Shown one piece after another: positions 40,637 to 49,853 of a DNA stretch of 64,000 nucleotides. How positions within the stretch are numbered: position 1 is the stretch's first letter; each line of letters opens with the position of its first letter. The notes under the pieces are model-generated. The model did no database searches. It saw only the letters and a program-made list of their open reading frames with translations, and was not told where the DNA came from. Origin of the DNA: an uncultured Gammaproteobacteria bacterium (GTDB lineage Bacteria > Pseudomonadota > Gammaproteobacteria > GCA-001735895); the NCBI GenBank assembly GCA_947260025.1, contig CAMYON010000013.1, forward strand, positions 84,806-148,805. Reading direction: 5' to 3'. A program made the position numbers and the translations under genes.

Positions 40637-42462
40637 ACCAGCGGACAAGTTTCGATCACAAGGCCTTTCTCGACACGGTTAACAGCAAACCCGGCGTTTA
40701 CCGCATGATCGACAGCAACGACAAGGTTATTTACGTCGGCAAGGCCAAGAACCTGAAAAAGCGGCTGGCCAGTTACTTTCGTCGGACCGGGCTGAGCACG
40801 CGCATCATGTCGCTGGTGAACAATATCCACAATATAGAGGTCATCAATACGCGTACCGAAAGCGAGGCGCTGCTGCTGGAAAACGACCTGATCAAGAACT
40901 TGAATCCGCGTTACAACATCCTGTTTCGCGACGACAAGAGTTATCCCTATATCTGCCTGACCAAACACGAATTTCCGCGCCTCAAAGTGTTTCGGGGTAA
41001 GCCCGACAAGCGCAAGGGGACCTTCTTCGGTCCGTTCCCCAGTGCCGGTTCGATCCGTTACACCATCAACCACGTGCAACGCATGTTCCAGCTGCGCAAT
41101 TGCGAGGATTCTGCCATGTCCAACCGCACCCGCGCCTGCCTGCAGTATCAGATCAAACGCTGTACCGGGCCCTGTGTCGGCCATACCGACCAGGCAAGCT
41201 ACCAGCGCCAGATCGAACAGGCGCAAATGTTTCTCGAAGGCCGCAGTAGCCAACTCATCGACCAGCAGATCGAACTGATGGAAGATTTTTCCGACAGGCT
41301 CGAATTCGAACAGGCGGCCCAGGTGCGCGACCGCATCGAAACGCTGCGCCGGGTGACCGAAAAGCAGTTCGTCACCAACTTCGATGGCGATATCGACATC
41401 ATCGCCTGCGAAATGCAGCAGGACTTCAGCTGCATCCAGCTATTCATGATTCGCAATGGCACCTCGCTCGGCAACAAGCCGTTTTACAATCGCGCCAGGC
41501 TCGACACCGATGCCGCCAGCCTGCTGGAAAGTTTCATCATCCAGCACTATTCGAACCATCCTGCGCCGCCCGAGATCATCGTCAGCCATGAACTCGAAAA
41601 CAGCGAGCTGCTGGCCGAATCGTTGCATCAACTCAACCATTCCAGGATCAGGATCGTGCACAGTGTCCGCGACAAGCGCCGGCGTGCACTGGAAAACGCG
41701 ATCAACAATGCCAAACAGGCCCTGGAAAGCTACCTGCTATCGGCAAGCATGCTGAGCAAGCGCTATCAAAACCTGGTCGAAATACTGCACCTCGAGAATC
41801 CGCCCGAACGCATAGAGTGCTTTGATATCAGTCACACCATGGGTGAATCGACCAAGGCGTCCTGCGTTGTCTTCGGCAAAGAGGGAGCGATAAAGAACGA
41901 GTACCGTCGCTATAACATCAGGGATATCCAGGCCGGCGACGACTATGCCGCGATGCGCCAGGTGCTGGAGCGGCGTTACGAAAAAAGACGCAACTCTCCC
42001 GAGCAGTTGCCGGACCTGATCCTGATCGACGGCGGTAAAGGACAACTGGGCATCGCGCTCGAAGTGCTGGAGGCCCTCAATATTCCGACCGTTAAGGAAA
42101 ACCTGCGTGTCTTCGGCGTGGCCAAGGGGGTCGAGCGGCGCGCCGGTTATGAAGATATCCTTGACGAGGAAATGTCCGCGCTCAACTTTCCGCTGGATTC
42201 TCCCGGGCTGCTGTTGATCCAGCAGATTCGGGACGAAGCGCATCGCTTTGCAATCACCGGGCATAGACAGGCCCGCGCCAAAACCCGCAATAAGTCGAGA
42301 CTCGAGGAAATCCCCGGTATCGGCGCCAGGAAACGGCAAATACTGCTGAATACCTTCGGTGGGCTGCAGGGCGTCAAGGCCGCGGGAATCGAGGAGTTGA
42401 TGCAAATCAGGGGCATTAACCGAGAGACCGCGCAGGCGATCTATGATAGTTTTCACGGCTAA
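40633..42462 (+). CDS. uvrC: Excinuclease ABC subunit C
   Basis: A 609-residue UvrC. It has an N-terminal GIY-YIG nuclease (P-G-V-Y-R-M, then V-I-Y-V-G-K-A-K-N-L), a UVR motif (about residues 205-240), the C-terminal RNase H-like nuclease with E-C-F-D-I-S-H, and two closing helix-hairpin-helix motifs. It makes both incisions in nucleotide excision repair. It overlaps the glycosylase gene upstream and pgsA follows after 18 bases. Confidence 0.97.
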   Translation: MNQRTSFDHKAFLDTVNSKPGVYRMIDSNDKVIYVGKAKNLKKRLASYFRRTGLSTRIMSLVNNIHNIEVINTRTESEALLLENDLIKNLNPRYNILFRDDKSYPYICLTKHEFPRLKVFRGKPDKRKGTFFGPFPSAGSIRYTINHVQRMFQLRNCEDSAMSNRTRACLQYQIKRCTGPCVGHTDQASYQRQIEQAQMFLEGRSSQLIDQQIELMEDFSDRLEFEQAAQVRDRIETLRRVTEKQFVTNFDGDIDIIACEMQQDFSCIQLFMIRNGTSLGNKPFYNRARLDTDAASLLESFIIQHYSNHPAPPEIIVSHELENSELLAESLHQLNHSRIRIVHSVRDKRRRALENAINNAKQALESYLLSASMLSKRYQNLVEILHLENPPERIECFDISHTMGESTKASCVVFGKEGAIKNEYRRYNIRDIQAGDDYAAMRQVLERRYEKRRNSPEQLPDLILIDGGKGQLGIALEVLEALNIPTVKENLRVFGVAKGVERRAGYEDILDEEMSALNFPLDSPGLLLIQQIRDEAHRFAITGHRQARAKTRNKSRLEEIPGIGARKRQILLNTFGGLQGVKAAGIEELMQIRGINRETAQAIYDSFHG

Positions 42463-42480
42463 TTATCGGGCCATGAGCCA

Positions 42481-43041
42481 ATGACAGTAACGCTGCCAAC
42501 CGCCATTACGCTGTTTCGAATCGCCCTGATCCCGCTTTTCGTGCTGGTGTTTTACCTGCCATTTAGCTGGGCCAATGTCGTCGCCACAGTCATTTTCGCT
42601 ATCGCCAGTTTCAGCGACTGGGTGGATGGCTACCTGGCGCGTTCGATGCAGCTCGAGTCATCGTTCGGTGCCTTCCTCGACCCGGTCGCCGACAAGTTGA
42701 TGGTGGTCGTGGTAATCGTGCTGCTGGTGGAGGCAAATCCGAGTATTTTCGTGGCGTTGCCATCGATTGTTATCGTTGCCCGGGAGATTTCGATTTCGGC
42801 GCTGCGAGAATGGATGGCACAGCTCGGCGCCAGCACCACGGTGAAAGTTTCATTCATCGGCAAAACCAAGACCGTGGCGCAAATGCTGGCGCTGGGATTC
42901 ATGATTTTTTCGGAGCCCTTGATGGGATTTCCCGTGTTCCAGATAGGCCTCGGCATCTATTACCTGGCAGCGCTGCTGACCCTGGTGTCGATGGTTATTT
43001 ACCTGCGCGCCGCGTGGCCGGTTATTAACCACCATAGTTAG
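42481..43041 (+). CDS. pgsA: CDP-diacylglycerol-glycerol-3-phosphate 3-phosphatidyltransferase
   Basis: A 186-residue multi-spanning CDP-alcohol phosphatidyltransferase. The full D-x2-D-G-x2-A-R-x8-G-x3-D-x3-D catalytic signature is present at about residues 44-70. It makes phosphatidylglycerol phosphate, precursor of phosphatidylglycerol and cardiolipin. The uvrC-pgsA-tRNA order matches Escherichia coli. Confidence 0.96.
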   Translation: MTVTLPTAITLFRIALIPLFVLVFYLPFSWANVVATVIFAIASFSDWVDGYLARSMQLESSFGAFLDPVADKLMVVVVIVLLVEANPSIFVALPSIVIVAREISISALREWMAQLGASTTVKVSFIGKTKTVAQMLALGFMIFSEPLMGFPVFQIGLGIYYLAALLTLVSMVIYLRAAWPVINHHS

Positions 43042-43062
43042 CATTTGCAGGCTGCTGGCAGC

Positions 43063-43090
43063 TTGACAGGCGAGGGTGAATATATAGAAT
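43063..43090 (+). promoter_or_regulatory. Strong promoter for the tRNA operon
   Basis: A perfect TTGACA (43063-43068) is separated by 16 bases from TAGAAT (43085-43090). A G/C-rich discriminator AGCGGCTC follows directly, a feature of stable-RNA promoters under stringent control. The first tRNA begins 13 bases after the -10. Confidence 0.85.
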
Positions 43091-43102
43091 AGCGGCTCTT
43101 TT

Positions 43103-43178
43103 GCGGGAATAGCTCAGCTGGTAGAGCACAACCTTGCCAAGGTTGGGGTCGCGAGTTCGAATCTCGTTTCCCGCTCCA
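43103..43178 (+). tRNA. glyW: tRNA-Gly (anticodon GCC)
   Basis: A 76-base cloverleaf including an encoded CCA. The acceptor stem GCGGGAA pairs with TTCCCGC. The anticodon stem CAACC/GGTTG encloses loop TTGCCAA, giving anticodon GCC. GTTCGAATC forms the T loop. It is first in a Gly-Cys-Leu tRNA operon downstream of pgsA. Confidence 0.97.
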
Positions 43179-43220
43179 GTTTTGACGACCGCGCTTCGAT
43201 AAGCAGGATTGCCCTTCATT

Positions 43221-43294
43221 GGCTGGGTGGCAGAGTGGTTATGCAGCGGCCTGCAAAGCCGTGTACGGCGGTTCGATTCCGCCCTCAGCCTCCA
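43221..43294 (+). tRNA. cysT: tRNA-Cys (anticodon GCA)
   Basis: A 74-base cloverleaf with encoded CCA. The acceptor strands GGCTGGG and CTCAGCC pair with one G-T wobble, and the discriminator is T as expected for Cys. The anticodon stem GCGGC/GCCGT encloses loop CTGCAAA, anticodon GCA. Confidence 0.96.
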
Positions 43295-43394
43295 TAATAA
43301 CGATACAGTGAAAGTCCGATCTTGTTGGAATAGAGCGATATATCTGAGATTTTATAAGTCGCTCCGAAACGCATCTGACAGCAAGGCATCCGTG

Positions 43395-43481
43395 GCCCGG
43401 ATGGCGAAATTGGTAGACGCAAGGGACTTAAAATCCCTCGGTGGAAACACCGTGCCGGTTCGACTCCGGCTCCGGGCACCA
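43395..43481 (+). tRNA. leuZ: tRNA-Leu (anticodon TAA)
   Basis: An 87-base class II tRNA with a long variable arm and encoded CCA. The acceptor GCCCGGA pairs with TCCGGGC and the discriminator is A. The anticodon stem AGGGA/TCCCT encloses CTTAAAA, anticodon TAA. Last in the Gly-Cys-Leu group; no clear terminator follows. Confidence 0.96.
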
Positions 43482-43547
43482 AAAAATCAATAAGTTAGAT
43501 AACAAACTTCACGCACTTTATAGATAAATTCTCGCGCGCTGTTCGGG

Positions 43548-43970
43548 TTATCGGCGCTTGCTGCCCTTGCGTTTCGACGGCGTCGGCGCGTTCTTGGCGA
43601 CGTAGCGATGGCTTTCGACGAGTTTGAGCAGGTCGAAAGCGCTCAACACGCCGACGACTTTCTGCTCGTGGGTGACCACTACGCGGTGGATATCATGGTT
43701 ACGCATGATCCGCGCGGCGATGCTGGTATCGTCGTATAGCGGCACCGTGTAGACCTTTTCGGTCATGATCTGGCTGATCGGTGCGCCCGGCTTCAAGTCG
43801 TGCACCAGGTCAGTTGCCGAGACGATGCCGACCGGATGGCCATCGCTGTCAACCACCGGTACGGCGCTGATGGAATTCTTTTCGAGCATGTTGCGCACGT
43901 GCTCGATGCTTTGATGCGGTTCGGCTGTGATCACCGACCTGGTCATCAAATCCTCAACTTTGACGTTCAT
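43548..43970 (-). CDS. CBS domain pair protein
   Basis: A 140-residue protein made of two CBS domains (about residues 5-60 and 65-125), with the pattern V-x-D-L-M-T-R-S-V and V-P-V-V-D-S-D-G-H-P-V-G-I-V-S-A-T-D. A basic tail rich in Lys and Arg closes it. CBS pairs bind adenosine nucleotides and regulate partner enzymes; the partner is unknown. An excellent GGAGGAG ribosome binding site precedes the ATG. It converges with the tRNA-Leu gene. Confidence 0.85.
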   Translation of the reverse strand: MNVKVEDLMTRSVITAEPHQSIEHVRNMLEKNSISAVPVVDSDGHPVGIVSATDLVHDLKPGAPISQIMTEKVYTVPLYDDTSIAARIMRNHDIHRVVVTHEQKVVGVLSAFDLLKLVESHRYVAKNAPTPSKRKGSKRR

Positions 43971-44158
43971 TAAGTCTCTCCTCCGTAAGTATTATTGGCC
44001 GGCATTTTATACGCTTATCCAGCCGTTGATTAGACGCAGGTCAATTGATCGAGCCACTCGACTTAAAAAGCCTGCCGATTCTGGCAACCCGCCCGCCAGT
44101 TTGAAACTGTCCGCTCCAAATTCTAGTACTGACGTGTCCGGCGCTATAAGATAGCCGC

Positions 44159-45700
44159 ATGGTCGTTAACGATGAATTCATCAGGATAATTCGGCGCCTC
44201 GCGATGCCTTGTTTCTTGTTCGCACTCGTCTGCCATGCTCCCAATGCTCATGCGAACGGCTGGGAGCATACTTCCATCGATTTTGACGTGCTGGTCAAGG
44301 CGTTGAATGATTCCAATGCAAACGTTCGTCTGCGAGCCGCCGAGTCGCTCGGATACCGACCGCAGTCCGGCGCCACCGATGCGCTGCTGGCGCGGTTGGA
44401 GCAAAACGAATCCATCGACCGTGTAAGGCAGGAGATTTACTCGGCACTCGGAAAAATTGGTGAACCGTCTGCGCTAGCTAAAATCGAGGATTGCCTGCTC
44501 GGTGAAACCAGCGCCGCGGTAAGGGTAGAGTGCGCCAATGCCCTCGGTAATATCGATTCACGGGAGGCCGAGCAGCTTGCGCTAAAAGCCATCCATGATC
44601 CAAATATCCAGGTACGTCTGCATGCGATAAAAAGCCTGGGAAGTTTTTCGGGGTCGGCTACGCTGCAGGCTTTGACAGACTTCGCGCGGGACAAAAATGA
44701 TTCGATCAGCCAGGTTGCGCTGCTATCGTTAGGACGCACCCGCAGCACGACGGGCCTCGAAATCCTGCGGGAATCGCTGAGGCAGTCGGAGAATCGCGAA
44801 CAAATCCTTGTGGCTCTGCGGGCCCTGACGTTACTGGCAAATCCGGATGCTATTGCAGACATTCAGGCGCTGTACCGAAAAACCGAAGATGAGGAGGTAA
44901 AGCGCTATGCCCTGGTCGCGATGGCCAATACTCGCGCCAGGGGATCGGAATCCTATTTTCTCGAGGCGCTTTCGAGCGAAGATCACGACAGCCGAATCCT
45001 GGGTCTGGCGATCTTGCGAAACTTCGGCAGTCGCAATCAGGCAGGCGCCATCACCGAGCACGCGTTGCTCGAGGGCAGCCGGATATTCAAGCAGGACGGA
45101 GACGCATTGTTACTCGAGCCCGGATCGACGATTGCGAGTCTCGAGCTGCTGCATGAGTATTTGCGCACCATCATCAGGCTCGACCCCCAGGCTGGAGTAA
45201 GCCTCTATCTGCGGGCGGCAACGGTAAAATCGATACCGCGTACGAGCAGCACTGCGCTGAAAATCGCGCAAGGTCTCTACCAGGTTCGCTGGCAGGCAAT
45301 CTACGGGCTTGGTTACACCCGGACAGAGCAGGCCGCGGAGATCCTTGGCGCGGCCCTGAAAGACCCGGACGCACGCATTCGTGCCGTCGCGATTCGCTCG
45401 CTTGGTGTCCTGGGAAATGCGGGATACTACGATTCGATCGTCGCAATGCTGAACGATCAGAGTGCCGAAGTTCGCTGGACGGCGGCGCGCGTGCTGGGCA
45501 GAGGCAAGGTCAACTCTGCCAGCGAACCCTTGATCCGTTCCCTGGCCGACCCCATCGCCCAGGTCCGCCTCGAGTCAGCGCTTGCGCTGGGTTATCTCAA
45601 TGCCGCTGCGGCGAAACCGAGGCTGTCGGACCTGGCGTCGAAAGATCCTGATTCACGGGTTAAGGAAGCCGCCCTTTATGCGGCGTCCCTGATCGAATAA
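44159..45700 (+). CDS. Exported HEAT-repeat protein
   Basis: A 513-residue protein with a signal peptide (hydrophobic stretch about residues 15-28, then A-N-A-H-A-N-G). About ten HEAT/PBS-lyase-like helical repeats follow, with the recurring pattern V-R-x-x-A-A-x-x-L-G and D-x-x-A-x-V-R. Such solenoids serve as protein-binding scaffolds. No catalytic motif is visible and the partner is unknown. The predicted location is periplasmic. No strong ribosome binding site precedes the ATG. Confidence 0.8.
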   Translation: MVVNDEFIRIIRRLAMPCFLFALVCHAPNAHANGWEHTSIDFDVLVKALNDSNANVRLRAAESLGYRPQSGATDALLARLEQNESIDRVRQEIYSALGKIGEPSALAKIEDCLLGETSAAVRVECANALGNIDSREAEQLALKAIHDPNIQVRLHAIKSLGSFSGSATLQALTDFARDKNDSISQVALLSLGRTRSTTGLEILRESLRQSENREQILVALRALTLLANPDAIADIQALYRKTEDEEVKRYALVAMANTRARGSESYFLEALSSEDHDSRILGLAILRNFGSRNQAGAITEHALLEGSRIFKQDGDALLLEPGSTIASLELLHEYLRTIIRLDPQAGVSLYLRAATVKSIPRTSSTALKIAQGLYQVRWQAIYGLGYTRTEQAAEILGAALKDPDARIRAVAIRSLGVLGNAGYYDSIVAMLNDQSAEVRWTAARVLGRGKVNSASEPLIRSLADPIAQVRLESALALGYLNAAAAKPRLSDLASKDPDSRVKEAALYAASLIE

Positions 45701-45734
45701 AAACGCGATATCGCGATAATGCCCAGGGCTGTCC

Positions 45735-46694
45735 TTACTTGCAAAGTGCCAGCACTCTCGACGGGCCGCCGGTACCTCCCACATGTTTGGGCGCACCGAC
45801 GACAATCGTGCATTTTCCCGGATTTTTTACCATGGCAAGTTGCCCGAGATTGGTTGCATTTTCGACAAACTTGACGCCGCGCTGCAGCAAGCGCACGTGG
45901 GCATGCCAGGAATTGGTCCATTTGTCGTCGTCGCCGACCGCGCTTTGCCCCGAATCAATACCGATGTTGTCTGCAATAATGCCGCCGATCAGGACGCCTT
46001 TCCGATCCATGATCTCGATCAGTTTATCCACTGCCGCCCTGCTCATGCCGGGATGGTTGAAACCGTTGATGTAGGGGTCCTTGGCGAAATCGTTACCCGA
46101 GAAAAAGAACTTCGACCAGCCGGTATTGATAACCAGCCAGACGCCATTCTTGATCTGCTTTTCCACGGCGACGATATCGGCTGCGGTTACGACGTTGGGC
46201 GAGCTGTTAGAAAAATCCGTTACCGCGGTGTCTGGACTCGGAACACCGCCGTTTTTGGCCAGCTCCATTTCGACACGGCCCGAGATATCGATTAGCACCG
46301 CGTGACCGATCAGGTCGTCTGCATTCAGATCGTGCGTGTGTTTGCGCTGTTCGGCCGGCAGATTTTCACCTTCAAGGGATTCTGCATTGTTGACATAGTG
46401 CCCCGGTGAATCCAGGTGCGTACCGTGATGCTCTGCCAGTACCATGGTCCCGAGATTAAAATAACCCTGGCTGGTGGGGAATTTCGCGAACGACAAAACC
46501 GCCTGTGCGCCGAAGGTCGGGATCGGTTTCGAATCTTGATAAGGGCTGGATAGATCCGGTTTCATCGGGTCTTCGCTACTGGGAGCAAATGTGGGAATCG
46601 GGTGCGACAAATCGATGCTCAACGAGCCGTGACCGTAAACCCCGAACGAGGCGAGGACTGATAGTACAGCGGCGATGCGGGGTAACTTGTTCAT
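45735..46694 (-). CDS. Exported cyclase family protein (kynurenine formamidase-like)
   Basis: A 319-residue metal-dependent hydrolase of the cyclase/KynB superfamily. The diagnostic H-H-G-T-H-L-D-S-P-G-H motif and a later T-G-W-S-K-F segment are present. Unlike cytoplasmic KynB it has a signal peptide (residues 1-22), so it probably acts in the periplasm on an unknown amide or lactone. The ATG at 46694 is preceded by GGAGG, which decides it over an earlier frame start. Confidence 0.8.
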   Translation of the reverse strand: MNKLPRIAAVLSVLASFGVYGHGSLSIDLSHPIPTFAPSSEDPMKPDLSSPYQDSKPIPTFGAQAVLSFAKFPTSQGYFNLGTMVLAEHHGTHLDSPGHYVNNAESLEGENLPAEQRKHTHDLNADDLIGHAVLIDISGRVEMELAKNGGVPSPDTAVTDFSNSSPNVVTAADIVAVEKQIKNGVWLVINTGWSKFFFSGNDFAKDPYINGFNHPGMSRAAVDKLIEIMDRKGVLIGGIIADNIGIDSGQSAVGDDDKWTNSWHAHVRLLQRGVKFVENATNLGQLAMVKNPGKCTIVVGAPKHVGGTGGPSRVLALCK

Positions 46695-46844
46695 TAATAG
46701 TGGCCTCCGTGGTATGCCCATAATGTAGCGAGGTAGGGCTTGCGTGAACGCAAATCATTAAAATTATTCGAGCGTTGCGGGAATTTTACTCCAAACCTCC
46801 GGCTAAATCATGTCTCGCCTGAGCGGGTCATTTTTCGGCTCGCT

Positions 46845-47099
46845 TTAAATCGATAACAGCGTCGCGTCCTGCTTCAGTCCCCGTAAGCGCGCCGTTCGCA
46901 GGCGGTTTTCCATGATCTGGGTTTCCTCACGCATGATGCGCGTCAGTCTCGATGGCCCGGTGATGTTTTCAATGTTGCGGATGCATTCGTACTTGCTGAT
47001 GATTTCGCGCACGACACCGGACTGGTCGATGGCGAGATCGAGTTCGGACAACAGTTGTGACGTTTCCCGGGTGGCTTCCAGGTCGACGGGGTCTCGCAT
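46845..47099 (-). CDS. Small hypothetical protein
   Basis: An 84-residue protein, mostly charged and probably helical, with no motif I recognise. The ATG has GGAAG at a good distance, and the composition (Glu, Arg, Leu) looks coding. It lies between the cyclase gene and the DUF2889 gene in the same direction, separated from the latter by a terminator-like hairpin. Confidence 0.5.
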   Translation of the reverse strand: MRDPVDLEATRETSQLLSELDLAIDQSGVVREIISKYECIRNIENITGPSRLTRIMREETQIMENRLRTARLRGLKQDATLLSI

Positions 47100-47178
47100 T
47101 TAACTTCCATGTCGGATTGGCAGGCGCCCAGCGTAACAAAACAGAAGAGGGCGTTACAGGGCACTGCGCCGACAAAAT

Positions 47179-47196
47179 TGTAGGGATTTTCCTACA
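47179..47196 (-). terminator. Hairpin downstream of the DUF2889 gene
   Basis: TGTAGG at 47179-47184 pairs with CCTACA at 47191-47196; read on the minus strand it is followed by a short ATTTT run. It lies 17 bases past the stop of the upstream gene. The stem is short, so it is a weak candidate. Confidence 0.45.
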
Positions 47197-47212
47197 TTTA
47201 AGCCTATCCGAT

Positions 47213-47767
47213 TTACTTGTCGCCGCTATAGTGTTCCGGCCAGTGCAGCTTGACGACCGGACTGTCAGAGGCGTAGGTGTGGCAGCTATCGAGAAAAGCG
47301 TTCGACCTGGAACTGGCCTTGTTGTGATCTAGCCTGGACTTCGCGCTGGCGATCGTTTGAATGGCGGTAGTCGCTACCGGGCCCAGCAGCTCGGTCAGGT
47401 GGGTACAGCCGCGATTCGCGCCCATGGCCCGTTTCGATTTCTGGGTCCAGCCGGGCGCAATCTTCAAACCGATCAGGTTGCGCGCCATCCTGGAAACCGA
47501 CTTACAGTAGTTGTAGGGTGAATGATCGATAACGGCGTCGACATCGATGACTTCGAGATCGAGGTTAATCGTCAGCCGTATGGACATATCGTGTAATGCC
47601 TCGTCAGCCTCGATCCAGCCGCCGCGATCTCGATTCTGGAAACGATAGGGCTTGGTGTCGACGATTCGGCCCTCGATATCCCATAAGCCATCTTCGCGCA
47701 GATAACCATGGCAGGTAACGACGCGGGTATGCGCCAGCTCTCGCGGAACGGGTTGTGTTAACGGCAC
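47213..47767 (-). CDS. DUF2889 domain protein
   Basis: A 184-residue protein matching DUF2889. It opens with P-R-E-L-A-H-T-R-V-V-T-C-H-G-Y-x-R-E-D-G-L-W-D-I-E-G, continues with D-M-x-I-R-L-T-I, and keeps a G-C-T-H-L-T-E-L segment resembling a metal-binding patch. The function of the family is unknown; members are often found near aromatic catabolism genes. It starts with GTG and has GGAG upstream. Confidence 0.8.
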   Translation of the reverse strand: MPLTQPVPRELAHTRVVTCHGYLREDGLWDIEGRIVDTKPYRFQNRDRGGWIEADEALHDMSIRLTINLDLEVIDVDAVIDHSPYNYCKSVSRMARNLIGLKIAPGWTQKSKRAMGANRGCTHLTELLGPVATTAIQTIASAKSRLDHNKASSRSNAFLDSCHTYASDSPVVKLHWPEHYSGDK

Positions 47768-47923
47768 GGTAAATCTCCAACTATCGATTTTTACTGATCA
47801 GGGCAGCGCTGCAAAACGAGATTTTGCGTTTATCCTGCTTAGCCGGGTCAGGCTGACTTATGCAGAGCTTTCTTAAACCCGGGCGTGACATTATCATGCA
47901 GCATCTTCCCGGAACAGTCTTGA

Positions 47924-48826
47924 ATGAATAAAGCTAACCAGTTCAAAGGCCTGAGTGATCGCGGCAAGGGTATCCTGATGTCGCTCGGAGGGGTTTTCGT
48001 GCTCAGTCCCGATAGCCTCCTGATTCGTCTTGCCGACCTAAACGATTACACGCTGATATTTTATCGCGGGCTGTTTCCGATAGTTGCCATCAGCCTGGTG
48101 CTGTGGATTTACTATCGCACGCGTTTCGTCGGCGCGCTGCTGCGGATCGGCTGGATTGGCGTGCTAAACGGCGTGCTGTTCGCCTGCGTCAATATCAGCT
48201 TTATCAGCGCGATTCAGCGAACCTCGGTGGCCAACACGCTACTGTTTCTCTCCTCGGCGCCTATTTTTGCCGCCATCCTGTCGCTGATCGTGCTGCGTGA
48301 AAACCAGCGGCCGAGTACCTGGCTCATTATCGCGTTGTCTTTGCTCAGTATCTTTATCATCGGCTGGGGCAGCTATGGCAGCAACGGCCTGCTGGGTGAT
48401 TTTTTCGCCATTTGCTGCGCGATCGTTACCGCCTGTAGCGCGGTACTGATTCGTTACAAGAAGGACGTCGACCTGGTGCCATCGGTCATCATCGGCAGTT
48501 TGTTTACCGCTTGCTTCGGGCTGATCCAGGCGCCCGAGTTGAGCCTCTCGTCGGTACAGTTCGTTTACCTCGGGATAATCGGATTCATCCTGATACCCTT
48601 CGCTTTCATCATGCTGACGATTGCCCCACGGTTCGCCAATTCGGCGGAGGTGCAGCTGGTTTACCTGCTGGAGAGTATTCTTGGTCCGCTCTGGGTCTGG
48701 CTGGTGATTCGCGAAGCGCCGTCGCTGAACACCATTATCGGCGGCAGTATGCTGCTATTGTCGGTAGCCTGGTTTGCCCATCACACGATAAGCGAGGAAT
48801 CGAAAATCGCAGCGCAGGATAGCTAG
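47924..48826 (+). CDS. DMT superfamily (EamA) permease
   Basis: A 300-residue membrane protein with about ten hydrophobic helices in two EamA halves (about residues 15-145 and 155-285). A conserved F-Y-R-G near residue 45 and the R-T-S-V-A-N-T-L-L-F-L-S segment fit drug/metabolite exporters. The substrate is unknown. Its stop codon is interlocked with the agmatinase stop on the other strand (CTAG). Confidence 0.85.
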   Translation: MNKANQFKGLSDRGKGILMSLGGVFVLSPDSLLIRLADLNDYTLIFYRGLFPIVAISLVLWIYYRTRFVGALLRIGWIGVLNGVLFACVNISFISAIQRTSVANTLLFLSSAPIFAAILSLIVLRENQRPSTWLIIALSLLSIFIIGWGSYGSNGLLGDFFAICCAIVTACSAVLIRYKKDVDLVPSVIIGSLFTACFGLIQAPELSLSSVQFVYLGIIGFILIPFAFIMLTIAPRFANSAEVQLVYLLESILGPLWVWLVIREAPSLNTIIGGSMLLLSVAWFAHHTISEESKIAAQDS

Positions 48827-49773
48827 CCTCGACAGGCTACCAGGTTGACCATTTCGAAGGCCAGGGTTGCCGCCGCCAGCGACGTGATCTCGGCATGATC
48901 ATAGGCCGGCGCTACTTCGACGATATCGGCGGCGACCAGGTTAGCACCCTGCAACCCGCGGATTATGTTGACCAGTTCGCGGCTGCTTAGGCCTGCAATC
49001 TCCGGTGTACCGGTACCGGGAGCATGTGCGGGATCGAGCACGTCGATATCGATCGACAGGTACAGTGGATTATCGCCAATTCGATCGCGAATACGTTTGA
49101 CCACGTGCTCGACACCGTGGGTTTGCAGCTCGTCGCAGTGCACGGTCTTGAACCCGAGCTCTTCATCCCGCAGCAGGTCATCGGGGCTGTACAGCGGGCC
49201 GCGGATGCCGACGTGCATCGAGGCTGCTTCGTTGAACAGGCCTTCCTCGGCAGCACGGCGGAAAGGGGTGCCGTGCGTATAGGGTGCGCCGAAATAAGTG
49301 TCCCAGGTGTCGAGGTGGGCGTCGAAATGCACCAGCGCCACCTGGCCGGCGACCTTGTTTACCGAGCGCAGTAGCGGTACCGCGATGGTGTGATCACCAC
49401 CCAGGCTGACAATCACCGGCGACTTCTGGTAAAGCTCGTCCGCGGTCGCTTCGATCTGCGCAATCGCTTCCTCGATGTTGTAGGGATTACAGGCGACATC
49501 GCCGGCATCGGCGACCTGCAGCGTCTTGAAAGGCTCGGTGTCGTAGGCCGGATGGAAGTTGGTGCGCAGGTGGCGTGAAGCCTGGCGAATTGCCTGCGGC
49601 CCAAAACGCGCGCCGGGGCGGTAGCTGGTGCCGGAATCGAACGGGATACCGAGTATCGCAACGTCGCAGTAGGGCACGTCGCGTAACTCCGGTAGCCGAC
49701 AAAATGTCGAAGGTCCCGCGTAGCGCGGCACCACCGTACCGCTGACGGGTGGAACCGGGGGGGTGTCAGCCAC
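48823..49773 (-). CDS. speB: Agmatinase-family ureohydrolase
   Basis: A 316-residue binuclear manganese ureohydrolase. Metal ligands are visible in G-G-D-H-T, H-F-D-A-H-L-D and [15 protein letters not shown]. This family includes agmatinase, guanidinobutyrase and guanidinase, which cannot be told apart with certainty here; agmatinase is the default. The GTG start has AGGAGG seven bases upstream, an ideal site. It is divergent from the deformylase gene. Confidence 0.82.
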   Translation of the reverse strand: MADTPPVPPVSGTVVPRYAGPSTFCRLPELRDVPYCDVAILGIPFDSGTSYRPGARFGPQAIRQASRHLRTNFHPAYDTEPFKTLQVADAGDVACNPYNIEEAIAQIEATADELYQKSPVIVSLGGDHTIAVPLLRSVNKVAGQVALVHFDAHLDTWDTYFGAPYTHGTPFRRAAEEGLFNEAASMHVGIRGPLYSPDDLLRDEELGFKTVHCDELQTHGVEHVVKRIRDRIGDNPLYLSIDIDVLDPAHAPGTGTPEIAGLSSRELVNIIRGLQGANLVAADIVEVAPAYDHAEITSLAAATLAFEMVNLVACRG

Positions 49774-49853
49774 TGAGTATCCTCCTGAATGGACGAATTT
49801 GTTATATCACCGATATCTGGCACAATCAAACACCGCATAAAACAGGAATCGTC

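Noticed and set aside
43209-43493. Protein-coding frame across the tRNA genes
   Set aside because: It runs through tRNA-Cys and tRNA-Leu, which have complete cloverleaves and encoded CCA ends.
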